From Hymenopellis radicata (taxonomy: Eukaryota > Basidiomycota > Agaricomycetes > Agaricales > Physalacriaceae), in the NCBI GenBank assembly GCA_015501595.1, contig JADNRX010000191.1, forward strand, positions 1-64,000: DNA of 64,000 nucleotides, given 5' to 3'. The notes beneath the pieces were generated by a model. That model was not told the DNA's origin. It did not search any database and saw nothing but the letters and a program-made list of their open reading frames with translations. Positions 1 to 10,922 of the stretch are shown one piece after another. The position numbers and the translations under genes are program-made. How positions within the stretch are numbered: position 1 is the first letter of the stretch; each line of letters starts with the position of its first letter.

Positions 1-238
1 AAGGAGAACAGTTGACGCGCGTACCAGACCTGCTAACGACTCGGCACAGGTGCAACCTCCGTTCGCAGGAACAGTGTCGCCGAGGTTCGGATTCTAAGTG
101 CTCGTAAGCTTCGAATTGTAGATGAGGATGACACATACTTGAGACTCAGCAATGGTGGCCGTACCACTTAAGGAGACAGATGCCTGAGGAGTGGTCATGG
201 TTGGAAAGAAGCTGCTTTCCGCAATAGGGTTAGGGTTC

Positions 239-292
239 CCTTGGGCAGGTTTCAGCAAACACGTGACCCCGTTTGCTGAAACCTGCCCAAGG
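239..292. repeat. Perfect 22-bp inverted repeat (hairpin)
   Basis: Two 22-base arms at 239-260 and 271-292 are exact reverse complements, separated by a 10-base loop. Just upstream (225-236) lies a telomere-like TAGGGTTAGGG. No coding frame crosses it. It could be a very small foldback transposon, a terminator-like hairpin, or a relic of a longer palindrome. The region 1-238 and 293-658 shows nothing else I can name. Confidence 0.9.
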
Positions 293-658
293 AATTCGAG
301 CTAGAGTTCCAAGTCGAAACATTGACGCTCACACGAGAGAATGAAAGTATATCTGCATTCATAAAAAAAAAACTACACGATCTTACTACGAGTCTACGCT
401 ATGCCGATAATAATGAGTACGCGCGCGCCATATCATACAAACCTCGCCACGACATACATAAGGGTAAGGATACAAGAGAGGGACAAGAAGTACAAGAACG
501 GAGTGTCGCTACAATAGTCTGAATTAGAGTGGGGTATGTAGTTAGTAAATGCCAAGAGATACAAGACGTCAAAAAAAGATAGACTGCTGATTGCGAATGC
601 AAGAAGACTAGTATGCCGAAGGCGGAAGAGCGTACAAGGAGCGAATGACTATCAGAAG

Positions 659-1897
659 TCATTTACGAAATTCGCGCACACTCGGAATTGATGTTCTGTA
701 AATCATGTCAGACTTGAATCGAGACGAAGAAGACAGGCAATCTTACCTGATCAGCCGCCTGTCTGCGCTTCACTTCTTCGCGAGCGAGTCGGCTGCTGGA
801 TGCCGCAGCGAGGATGGCAGTCCGATCCTTCCCCTTGTGGCGTGTCACCATAGAATGGGAGGCACTTTTTGCTATCCCCGAGGATGAAGTCGAAGATGAG
901 ATAGATGAGATCGAGGATGAAGCCGGCAGATGGGGATCGAGTGAGAGTATCCTTGATAACTGGCTGTATCTTGGAGAAGAATACTGGACTCGGTGAGGGC
1001 CCTGGTGACACCCTGGGCGAGCTCTGTGGGGAAGGCGTGAAGATGGCACGAGGCGAGTCCATAATAGGGCTGGGGAACGGAGGGGGTAGGGTAGTCACGG
1101 TTCATTTCAAGATCGAAGGGGGAATCAAGATCAAGCGAACGATCAATTTTTGAGAGACGCGAACCCTTTGACGGCGCGGTCGGAATGGTGTCCAGCGCCC
1201 TGGATAACTTGGCCTGTGAGATATTGGTTAGAACCAAAATATATGAACGACGACTGCAGAAAAACGTACTGCCGAAGCTTTGCGCGCAGCGGCATCAGCG
1301 GTGCAGTGCTCTATGAACTCGTCCAGATTTGCTGGGCGGAGACTCAAATTGGACGGGTCCACAGGATCATCAAACGGTTCAAAGCGCGCGGGACGAAGGA
1401 CCGGTTTCGCGATAGCAACGGAGGATAGTGTGGGCGCACTAGGCACAGCGACAACCGTTGGAGCTGGTGGTGTGGGCGCGCGAGCCACAGCGCGAACTGT
1501 TGGAGTAGGTCGTTTTATGGGAGGAGGACCGAGAAGGCAGCCCTTGGAAATGATGCCAGGACTAGCACGGGCCCGTTTCGATTTAGTTGAAACCGTTGGA
1601 CGGAAGTACTGATAGGACACCGCGTGCTTCATCACGCCATTGACAAGCTGATGAAAGTAGTTAGATGGAAAATCGAAAACGTAAAGATTCACATACCTGT
1701 GCCCCATAGGCACGCCAGAGAACGTAGCCGTTAAGAGTGGACAAATCTGGCGCTACGAGATCCTCTGAGAACAGGCCATAGAAAACTTTCCATTCGGACC
1801 ATAGGAAATCCGAGAGCATCATATAGCCTCCGGACTTGGCGTTGTTGTATCTTGGAAGACGAGGAATAGCCCAGTCCAGGTGCTCTTGTTTTGTCAT
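659..1897 (-). CDS. Lineage-specific hypothetical protein, 3' splicing uncertain
   Basis: Three exons are well supported by splice signals and phase. Exon 1697-1897 starts MTKQEHLDWAIPR and ends at a GTATGT donor. Exon 1270-1647 is Ala/Pro-rich (residues about 90-170) and ends before GTACGT. A third exon begins at 1213 after CTCACAG. A short upstream exon (about 1931-1963, phase 0) ending in GTAAGT may precede it, so 1897 may not be the true start; a TATATA sits near 2088. The 3' part reads Ser/Pro-rich and then a basic C-terminus (AAASSSRLAREEVKRRQ), but moving between these needs a frame change near 1090-1110. The final exon 659-714 ends at TGA. I recognise no domain; the acidic/aromatic start (Q-x(3)-L-x(7)-P) weakly recalls the start of the 5.0-8.4 kb protein. 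It may be a decaying relative. Confidence 0.5.
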
Positions 1898-2432
1898 CTA
1901 GAAGGTGTTAAGCATCACCAATCAAATAACCTTTGGCGCACTTACGGCTCGAAACCCCTTTTGGACATCCGATGGCGGCTAGTGTTGTAGGGTCAGCTAA
2001 ACTAATTCAGAGAGAATGGTGAACGACGAACAGTGAGTAGTGTGTGGAGAGTAGAGAAAGAGCGACGATAAGAGCAGAGAAAGAATATATACTGGTACGA
2101 GTCACCAACTATACAGGTGCTGTCAGTTCGCCTCAACTCCGCTCGGCACTTACCGAGCTGCCCATTTTGGGGTGAGATCCAGCCCCTTCGGTGATACCCG
2201 AATCATTGGCACTGCCACCAGAGCAGAGCTCGGAATGAACTCGGAATTTAAAGACACCTCCAGAATGCCCGGATAGACATCTTGAATATCGGGATATGAA
2301 GTACAATGTTACTGGATGATATCCCGTGGTGACCGGAGCTCACAAGATCTGGGGACAGGTGAGTTTTAGTTTTCATCCGACGAAATCTTAAGGCTACTCG
2401 AAAGGTGCTTAACATCTCATACTGGAACTTCG

Positions 2433-3245
2433 ATGGTCAAGGCTCGCAAAGGTGGTCGCCCACGGAAATATCTCTCAGATGAAGAGCGACGGGCTGCTCA
2501 TCGCCTTTCCAATCGTCAGAGCTGGGAAAGGTAGGTCTTTCACGTAGTATTTCATCTAAATGACTGAAATGTTTTAGACATGCTTCCGAACAAAATACAG
2601 TGCGCCGGAACAAATACAGGCAGCAGCACCCCACGTGAGTCTTATCCCTTTAGGTTCTTTCTTACGCTTATCTTGATATCTAGAATCGAGCAAGTCATCT
2701 TTAAGGACGCGCCAGGAGTCTACAATCTGCTGGCGGCGATCGAAACAATCAAGGTCACAGGGTGCGTCTCAAGACATCTCCCTAGCCCTACCATAGGCTA
2801 ACCCAGCTATGTTAGCCATGCCATGCCACACAATAATATTCTTGACGAGGCAGGGCGGAGAAACCTGGCTCGGGTCAGCGTCGTTCAAGCCCGCCAATAT
2901 AACCGGCAGTTCGTGACCTATGTAGGGAGCGACTCGAAACTCTTTGTGGAAGGACGACTTGCGGATTACCTACAGGAAGTCTCAGAAGATGTCGACACCA
3001 GCCAACTTCATATTATCGACACTACCACAGACTTCATTACCGACCTTCGGCAGAAGTGTTACAACATTCGGAACGATCTGTGGCAGCGAGTGGGATCGGG
3101 TCGGGAATACGACATCATCACCGAGATCATGGAAGGAATGCGTCGTGTTGAGGACTGGCTGCAGGATATATCCTGCGAGGCTTTAGTATCTAATGATACA
3201 CTTCGTCGAATGCACAAATGTCATCAACTACAGTACCAAAAATAG
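2433..3245 (+). CDS. Basic N-terminal hypothetical protein, 4 exons
   Basis: Exons 2433-2530, 2578-2634, 2684-2761 and 2807-3245 join in frame with canonical GT-AG introns of 45-49 nt, giving 223 residues. The first 50 residues are strongly basic and contain GGRPRKYLSDEERRAAHR, followed by WERH...VRRNKYRQQHP; this GRPRKY-type lead is seen in many agaricomycete proteins and could bind nucleic acid, but I assign no function. The rest is acidic to neutral and helical, with no signal peptide or membrane segment. It is convergent with the gene at 3399-4776 (154 bases between stops). All splice phases agree without any frame repair, so the gene looks intact. Confidence 0.7.
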
Positions 3246-3398
3246 ACTCAATTATTGACTCTCCAACAGTTAGCGCGAAAAACAATAACATTTCTGATGA
3301 GAGGGAGGTATACGTATCATATGTACCTACATATCATCTGCGACTACAAGATATATACAACTATATATAGCGAACATCAATAAACATCGACGCCGATA

Positions 3399-4776
3399 TT
3401 ACAAGAGCTGGCATTGCCCAAGATTGCGGAGGTCGAGGAGGACCGTGCGGGCCTCAAGCCAAGTCGACCGCTTCGCGAAGGCCGCCTTGCTGACACCGAT
3501 GACTTTGGGAGACACTAGTCCCCTGAAAGTGAATCAATACAGATCATAAATCATGAATGCAGGCCATACCAGTTGTTACAAAGTCCAAGGGAGGTTCCTT
3601 TTGAAATGGCGTACCAAGGTCCCTCGCCAGCAGATTGGTGATCCCAGTCAATAGCATTCAGCGCCTGAATGGTAACTGGATCCATCATGGCCTGAGCCGC
3701 CGCTGGAATGGGCCCGGCAGGCGCAATGAAGTTACTGGTAACCGGACCTAAGCCGAAACCAAAGGTAGCGGCTGGGAGAGCTGGAACGGGTGGAACAGTG
3801 GGAATTTGGACTGGAGCCGGGACTGAAGCTACAGCAGGGAGTGGAGCGACGGTGAGGACAGCGACTGGAGCCGGGACGGATGCGACGGCGGGAACTGCAA
3901 CTGGGGCCGGGACGGATGCGACAGTGGGAACTGCGACTGGAGCCGGGACAGATGCGACAGTGGGAACTGCGACTGGAGCTGGGACGGATGCGACAGTGGG
4001 AACTGCGACTGAAGCTGGGACGGATGCAACGACAGGGACTGCGACTGGAGCCGGGACGGATGCAACAGCGGGAACTGCGACTGGAGTCGGGACGGATGCG
4101 ACAGCGGGAACTGCGACTGGAGCCGGGACTGGAGCAATGGTGGGAACAGAGGTTCCAGCAGTCGTGACGACCGGCGCATCATCCTCGACAACGAGCGTGA
4201 TAGGAAGAGAGTATCCAGGCCCTACGATAGCTTCGGTACACTTAGCACAAACTATTTTGTAGGATAATAAGTAAGAATACCAAGACAAAGAGAAAAAAAC
4301 AACTCACTTAATGCGGTGGGGCCGACCACCTCTCCCTGAGTAGGAAAGACGCAAATGGTCTCTGCAACATAATGAGTAAAATAGCTGTTGAGCAAAGAGA
4401 AAACGTACTAGACTGAGTGAAGGCCACAAAGTCTGCGGCATCGTATGCTTTAGGGTGACGCGAAACTGATGGGGAAGTGAGCGAGAGACGAATCAATAAC
4501 TGGCGGGACCGACCTGCGGACGTCAATGAGTCCGAAGAAACCGAAGACTCGTCAGAGCTAGAGTCTATATAGCAGGTTAGCATGTGCCAGGGCTAGAAAA
4601 AAAAGATCCGAACCATCTGAAAGGGGATTGATCAGTGGGGATAAGATCTCGGAAGCAAACGACATACCACTCAGGGAGATTTCCCTTCCTTGTATTTCGA
4701 TGCCTTGCGCACTAAGCGCAGACATCACATCAGCTAGACTGTACGTGTTAGAGTCAGAGTATAGTGCAAAGGGCAT
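3399..4776 (-). CDS. Protein with RNase H1 N-terminal (Cauli_VI-like) domain
   Basis: Six exons (4668-4776, 4514-4564, 4409-4465, 4308-4361, 3570-4251, 3399-3522) join in frame to 358 residues. Residues 1-36 are followed by an acidic Ser-rich stretch (DSSSDESS). A C-A-K-C pair sits near residue 95. The centre is about 120 residues of tandem Val-Pro-Ala repeats. The C-terminus (about residues 300-358) reads PWYAISKGTSLGLCNNWG..VIGVSKAAFAK, matching the RNase H1 N-terminal / caulimovirus viroplasmin fold pattern (P-W-Y-A/V-x(3)-G-x(3)-G-[IL]-x(3)-W...V-x-G-[VF]-S). That fold binds RNA-DNA hybrid or dsRNA in known relatives; basidiomycetes have many stand-alone copies of unknown role. No catalytic RNase H domain follows. 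The domain call is from memory of the motif. Confidence 0.7.
3836..4135 (+). repeat. 36-bp coding minisatellite (12-residue repeat)
   Basis: About eight tandem near-identical 36-base units of the form GGAACTGCGACTGGAGC plus variable bases encode, on the minus strand, a 12-residue Val/Ala/Pro repeat (PAPVAVPTVASV) in the gene at 3399-4776. Copies differ by a few bases, mostly silent or conservative. This is likely to vary in copy number between strains. Confidence 0.9.
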
Positions 4777-5053
4777 ATTGGGTAAGGAAGGTAAAGTAAA
4801 AACGCAGGCGAAGTTGACTTTTAATGATTCTAATTGAAGCGGAGCGTGAACTACGTGGCTGGCTGTACAGATTCATGACCGGAAGTTACTGGTGCAAAAT
4901 CGGCACCTTCCGAAATCAGGTCAGGCTTTCTCATTGCAAAAAATCATACACGATCCCACCGCTCATTATACAGAATCCGTATATTGTTTTTGCAAGGTGA
5001 GCGCTGAGAACTATCTAGTAACCTACCCTCACTGATCGAACAATCACAGACTG

Positions 5054-8000
5054 ATGGAAAGTTTATCTGATGGACCTCCCACGCCAATGGCGCCGGCTGT
5101 TCCAAATGGGTTACCCCCTACATCGGGGATGCCCACCTCGAAAAGTTCCAAGGTTCGCTTTCGCATCAGACCGTATGCGTAAGTAACTGACAATAATCAA
5201 AGGGCAAGAAGAAGAAAAAGGACAAGCTACCGAAGTCTCCAGCCGAACATCATAATCGTTGGACAACGCCGGAGCAGTACGAGCTTTTAGACAAGTTCCG
5301 TCCTCAGTACCTCGAGTTTCAGGCCAGGCACAAGCTCTTCCTCTTATGGCCAGAAATCGAAACAGCCTTTCTTACGCAGTGGCCGGTATCTGCTCTGTGC
5401 GAACAGCTTGGCATCGCTGTCGACGAGACTGTCACTCAACCACACGCCGCTGTCTCTGAACAAAACACTCGCAAACCAAAAACAGCCACTGGCCTAATCA
5501 AAAAGGTAATGTATTTACGCCCGCTATTCCTCACAAAGAGCTTACTCCTCCTGCTCAGCGCATTCGGAATTGGTTTGAGAACAACAATACCGTCAAACGA
5601 CCTCGGGCACCTGCAAAGAAGGATGTTTTTGAGTTCAACTCTCGCAGCCGAATTCATCATCCTCTGGAAATCTTCCAAATCCAACATCGGGATCTAATCG
5701 ACTGTCAACTCGAAACGCTCAAGGCGGCAGAACCCGACACTGCAGCTTTTACCCTCTTCCGGCGTGCAAGCGAGATGGCTTGGGCCAAAGCCTCGTCCGA
5801 TATCCGAGATGCCTGTGCCGCTGTTGTAGAGGAAGAGAAGAAAGAGAAGGAGCAGTTGAAGGCTCTCGAGAATGGTGATACCGATGAGAAACGAACGCCA
5901 GAACACTACGCCAAGTGCGCTTGTCTTATTATGCTTGTTTGAGGAGACGCTGACAGCTGTTGTAGTGCACTTGCTCTTATGCCAGGTCATATCAATCTCT
6001 TTGCCTCCAAGCTTGCGGAGCGCACCGGTCAGATCTTTTTGATCACCAGCGTCGGTCCTAATGAAAGGGGTGGTATCACGTCTCAGTCGTAAGTTGAACT
6101 GCTTGTCCATATTATTATGCTCATACAATCTTTCTAGATGGCAGTTTGGGCCCTCGTACGCGCAGGTCAACAGCGTCGGACATACCTTTGAGCAGGCCTT
6201 CGCTGGGTTCAAGTCCTATTTCCTTGACCAATTCACGGAATATGGGAAGGGCTGCTTTAGTAAGTCTTATTTCTTAGCCTAACGCGACTCGATCAGTAAC
6301 TTTCCTGCGTAGCGCGCGCAATGCGCGAAAATCACGTCGCCGATCGTCGTCGCAACAACGCACCAGTGGTGACTGCACCCACTGTCAAACTCATTGACGA
6401 GGGTGCAATTTCTGCTCCTGTGCTTACGGGACTTGTCGAGACAGAGGATGGCCTAGATATTCTTGGCCCGGATGCTCCTGAGAGCGCAGGTCAAAGCAGC
6501 GTCTCTATTGAAGAAGATAGCGCGTGGACTCCCGATCCCTACCTTTTAACAGTACCGCCTGTACCATCCTCTGCAACTCTTCCACCATCCACATCGCCAG
6601 CGCTTCCACTCTCGACCATGTCCCCGTCGAATAGCGGGTCATGTATGACTTTGGATGTTGGGTCATCCATGACTCTTCCTCAATCCGTGTCGCCAACACT
6701 TTCACTCTCGACCACGTCGCCGTCATATATGACTTCAGATGTTGGGTCATACATAACTCTTCCATCTACGTCGCCAGAGCTTCCACTCTCAACCACCTCG
6801 CCATCGAATAGCGGGTCGTCTATGACTCTCCCTTTTAATCCCTCGGTAGACATGACTTCCCAAAATGGGCCCTCTATGACCCTCCCTCCTCCGACGCTTC
6901 CTATAGAAACATCGACGACCACTGCAATTACCGCTACCAACTTTGATTGGACTTCCGCTGTTTCGCCAGATACTTGGCAACAGTGGGATACGTTTATGAG
7001 CGAACTTCCAACAACATTCTCTTCTAATAACGTACCACCCATTCTACAGTCAGCCTCTGACATAGTGACGCCTCTCCCTGCAGCGCCAGCGGCGTCATCG
7101 TTGAACGTATTTTCGCAAGAACTTACTGCTCCATCAGCGCCAGCTCCACCGACTACGTTATTCGCATTACCAACGCCTTCTCCTATTCCTGGGTTATTTT
7201 CATTGCCGTCGTCTTCGCCTCCTTCATCGACGCCAGCAGCATCTACCACTATCCCAGCGAAGTTCACTCCCCTTACCACGCTGGCGTGGAATCCTCTAAC
7301 TCGTATTCTGAAGCCAGCAAATGAACCCCCTCTTCCACCTACAATGCTCACACAGGATGATACTGTTCTTGGCGGAAGTCTTATGGGCGAAAAGACGCCG
7401 GAGCCGGAGCTTCCTCCAGCGCGCGCAAAGAGGGTTCGAAAGCCTGCTACCAAAAAGGCGGGCGCTCCACCTGCTACCAAAAAGGCAGGCGCTCCACCCA
7501 AAAAGGCAGTCGCGAAAAAGGCAACTACTCCACTCAAAACGGCAGTCGCTCTGTCGCTACCTTCAACTTCCCCTCCTGCTCCTCCGCCGCCTCAGCCACC
7601 CCGCCCAACTCCTCGGCCTACCGCTGCTGCCCGTGCTCTCGGTGCGACTCAGCCCTCGGTTGAGGAAAGTCAAGATGCCTTGGGTCGACGATCTCAACGA
7701 AAGCGAGGTGCCCCTATGCGAGAGCTAGTTCCCCTTATCAGTCGCGGGAACAAGGAGAATATTCCTCCATGGTGTAGTGCCCTATCGCTGGGCATGCGGG
7801 GAAGGGCGATGGGTGACGACTGGGACCTTTTGGTTCGCACTTACGAACGTCTCGAGGCAGATATGAACCAGACAGAAGTTCCACCGGTAAGCTTTACTAC
7901 AGATACTTCATATTGATAGTTACTAACTTTATGATAGCAGCGTTTACCTATCAGCAGCCTTCGACCGCAGGAGCTTGTTTTGTGGCTTGTTGACAGGAAC

Positions 8001-8372
8001 TTCGATGTGGAACCCGAAATCAAAAACATCGACACTTACGGATCAACATGGCGTGATTGGTGGAATGGAATTCAACATCCCTTGCGACGCCGTATGGTTA
8101 AATCACCTCTTCCTGTCGCTGAGTATAAGCCTGAGCAATTGGTCCCTCTCAGATGTGGCGGAGAACTTGGGCTCGTAACGGTTCTCTTGGGGCTATTCTG
8201 GTGGGGCGCACTACTGGGAAGTTCGAAGCATCGTGATGTACAACTGAAGTTATGGTCCGCGGCGGTGACAGATTTCCAAAAGTGTGTAGAAGTCATGCAT
8301 GACTTACCATCGGCGACCTCGGCTGCTGATTTACCGGAGGGGAGTTCAAGGAAGAAAGCGCGGTTGACTTAG
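5054..8372 (+). CDS. Large agaricomycete-specific protein, Ser/Thr/Pro repeats
   Basis: Seven exons (5054-5152, 5203-5505, 5559-5914, 5966-6088, 6138-6259, 6313-7886, 7941-8372) give about 1002 residues with all phases agreeing; the last acceptor could be three bases earlier. Residues 40-110 carry a basic KKKKKDK run then W-T-T-P-E-Q and an L-W-P-E-I helix, followed near 135 by I-R-N-W-F-E-N-N. These, with the C-terminal W-R-D-W-W-N-x-I-Q-H-P block (about residues 880-910) and the following G-x-L-G-L-V-T-V-L-L-G-L-F-W-W, are hallmarks I associate with a large family of uncharacterised agaricomycete proteins. Residues about 410-530 are imperfect STTSPSN/MTLP repeats; residues 710-740 hold lysine/alanine PATKKAGAP repeats, suggesting a nuclear, DNA-associated protein. 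No enzyme motif is visible. Function unknown. Confidence 0.75.
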
Positions 8373-8504
8373 GATGCAGGCACGGTGAATCTTTTATGTT
8401 GTAAACTACTTTTTTTTTTTTTGATCTTGCTTGTTTGTGTACGTAGCGTGTAGAATACAGGAATACAAACAATTTATGAACAACTCTAGTGTGACGTGTC
8501 AGTA

Positions 8505-8746
8505 CTGTACCGTTCCGACCGGATATTCGCATAACACATAACGCGGCTGTGCGAACCTAACTTACGGCTCAGGATAACGCGTAACGGGGCTAGATTTCAG
8601 GGTCAAATCGCTCAAAACGGCAATTTTTCGGGCCCGCCTGCGGCGGGACTGCCAAATCGGGCCATGTGCCTGAAAACGAACTTGTTCCGTGTAAGTTCGC
8701 AGCATAACGCGTCACACGCCGCGAACCTACGGTCGGAACGGTACAG
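8505..8746 (+). mobile_element. MITE copy 1, TA target duplication
   Basis: A 242-bp element starts CTGTACCGTTCCGACC and ends with its exact reverse complement. TA dinucleotides flank both ends (8503-8504, 8747-8748), the signature of Tc1/mariner-type insertion. Subterminal CGCATAAC/GTTATGCG blocks extend the inverted symmetry. A core GGGCCCGCCTGCGGCGGGA is palindromic. No coding capacity. A second copy in the same orientation lies at 9567-9807. Confidence 0.85.
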
Positions 8747-9200
8747 TAACTTGATAACTCGGAAAATTGACGACCTGATGTGATGGACTTATGAACTTGA
8801 TGGCTCAGTGGACTTAGGCGCAATGGACTTGATGAGCAGCACCTCCACGCGACAGCCTATGTAAGGAGGCCTTGCATCGACATCTTATCAGGAAGCACTT
8901 ATCAAACTCAAAGGACCATCCATCAAGATTCCATCGAGATCTCGAGGTCGATTGGCGCTGTATCATCCCGATCTGTGCGGCTGGGCGCGTACCCAATGCC
9001 ATTTTTAGGAGCCAGCGCTGCGGGCAGCCTGATTTGGGTACGCGGACGGGATCCTGAATCCCGCAAGCAAGGCAATGCATGATTTCGGAGGTCATGTATG
9101 ATCCTACTCCCTTTGGGGTGGTACTGTAGTTAGAGGGCGGCTTGTATACTAGAAGTCAGGGTTCTTATAAGAGGGAGATCATGTACAGAAAGTGCCTTAG

Positions 9201-9493
9201 GGCCTGTTGCCGTGGCAGTGACTATTGGACGTTCTGGCATCGACATCCTACTTGTCGCCAGTCAAGTCGCGCTCTCGATAACCCTTCCTTTCATTACATT
9301 GCCCTTGATCTGGTTGTCCAGCAAGTACAGCGGAGTCATGCGCGTTCGTGGGCCCGACGATTCAGAGGGTGGGCCGACATGGGTTGATTTCTCGAACGGA
9401 TATGTGGTTATCATAATCAGTGGGATAATATGGATGATAGTGATGACCGCCAACGTATACGTCCTGGTGGAGCTGGGACGAAGCGCATCATAA
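9201..9493 (+). pseudogene. NRAMP metal-ion transporter, last exon only
   Basis: A frame preceded by a CCTTAG acceptor encodes VAVTIGRSGIDILLVASQV, then two hydrophobic helices, VDFSNG and a final helix ending ANVYVLVELGRSAS and stop. This matches the C-terminal region of fungal NRAMP/SMF divalent-metal transporters (conserved G-R-S-G-I-D, L-L-V-A-S-Q-V, V-D-F-S-N-G). About 97 of the roughly 500-600 residues of the family are present; the sequence upstream to 8750 has no further NRAMP segments, so this is a captured 3' fragment, not a gene. It lies between two direct copies of the same MITE. The frame has no stop, so capture may be recent. Confidence 0.75.
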
Positions 9494-9566
9494 TGATCTA
9501 GAGTTCGTGCTCCTTCATTTGTATCACGTATCTTGTCGTAGCTATTCCGTGGACTTCCTACTACTA

Positions 9567-9807
9567 CTGTACCGTTCCGACCCTAAATTCGCATAACGCG
9601 TCACGCGGGCCCGGAACCTAACTTACGATAAAGGATAACACATCACACACCTCAAATCTAGGGTCACATCGCTCAAAATGGCAATTTTTCGGGCCCGCCT
9701 GCGGCGGGATCTCCAAATCGGGCCTTGTGCCTGAAAACGAACCTGTTCCCTGTAAGTTCGCGGCATAACGCGTCACACGCCGCGAACTTACGGTCGGAAC
9801 GGTACAG
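9567..9807 (+). mobile_element. MITE copy 2, TA target duplication
   Basis: A 241-bp copy with the same 16-base termini as the element at 8505-8746, in the same orientation, flanked by TA at 9565-9566 and 9808-9809. The two copies share the GC-rich core but differ by scattered substitutions, so they are not an immediate tandem duplication. Confidence 0.85.
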
Positions 9808-9809
9808 TA

Positions 9810-10922
9810 CTATCAGCATCAAGGGAATAGTCATTAATGTGGATCTGAGGCAACACATAAATAAAACACCGCTTGGCGTTACATACTACACATATTTGCA
9901 CACCGTGCAAAAGACGCCACACCGTGCGACTATTTGAATTGATAATGAATAACATTTTGGGATCAGCACTAGAGCCGGTTTCAAAATCATTCATAACAAA
10001 CTGAGAAACATATACAAAGATCACAACTTTGCGGGTTCAGCATCTTCGACAACATGCAGTGTAACGGCATAGCAATCTTCCTACATCCCAGCCCACTGCC
10101 AGTCATCACGAACGATTGTTCTTGCTCTTACTTTTGTACAGGGAAGAACATCGCTCCCAGCCGAATGGATGAAATGATTATTGGAAGAAATTACCTCTCG
10201 ATGTTCAGACGTGGTGGAATGAGGTATGGCTTCGTTTCATATTGTCGACCGGTGGAAGGCTGATCCGAGTCAGAACTAGTTCAAACAAACGCTAGGGGAA
10301 TATATGATCAGCCAAGGGCTTCAGAATGTAGGTCGTCGATTAATACAGGTCGAGGGGACTAACGGGCCCTTTAGTTGGCCAGGATTCGTACTGGATTAGT
10401 CTCATGGGCACGGACCCATCTCATCAGAAGCTGGGACTAGGAAGTGCTCTTCTGTGAACGGTGTAGCTGAAGGTGACTTCGGCTATCGTTTTGCGACTGA
10501 TTCGAAGAGCGTCTAGGCCTCAGAGGAAGGCGCCAGCATTGGCTTGTCTACGCAGACCGCTGCGAATGTCCGTCCTTGTCTCCAAGATGTGATGCTGATT
10601 GAATTTCTATAGTGCGATTGGTACGCAAGACTCGGCATGAAAGTCATCGGATCCATGAAGACGCCAGCCAAACTCTATGTCGAAGACATTTCCGTGTACA
10701 TTTTAACCGGCGCGTAGAAGAATGAAAACTTTCATACTCGGACTAGGACCCACTGGACTGAAGATTCGTATAATCAAAATACGAGTATGAGTATGAGTTC
10801 GGGCTGACCATTCCTGTCACTTCATATACGTAGTTCAAGATGCGCTGTTTTGCACGATCTTCGAAACACTGCATGTGTTTCCGCTGGCTGTGGCTCCGGT
10901 GACCGTGAATGGCTACAACCAG
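9810..10922. other. Non-coding gap, nothing recognised
   Basis: No frame longer than about 80 codons with coding character, no tRNA arms and no terminal repeats seen. An AT-richer stretch at 9830-10030 and scattered stops suggest ordinary intergenic or decayed sequence. Confidence 0.5.

Noticed and set aside
3708..4262. Plus-strand Gly/Thr-rich 184-codon frame
   Set aside because: It is the complement of the minisatellite in the minus-strand RNase H1-domain gene, whose splice sites and domain fit.
6680..7537. 285-codon minus-strand frame
   Set aside because: Antisense shadow of the repeat-rich exon of the 5.0-8.4 kb gene.
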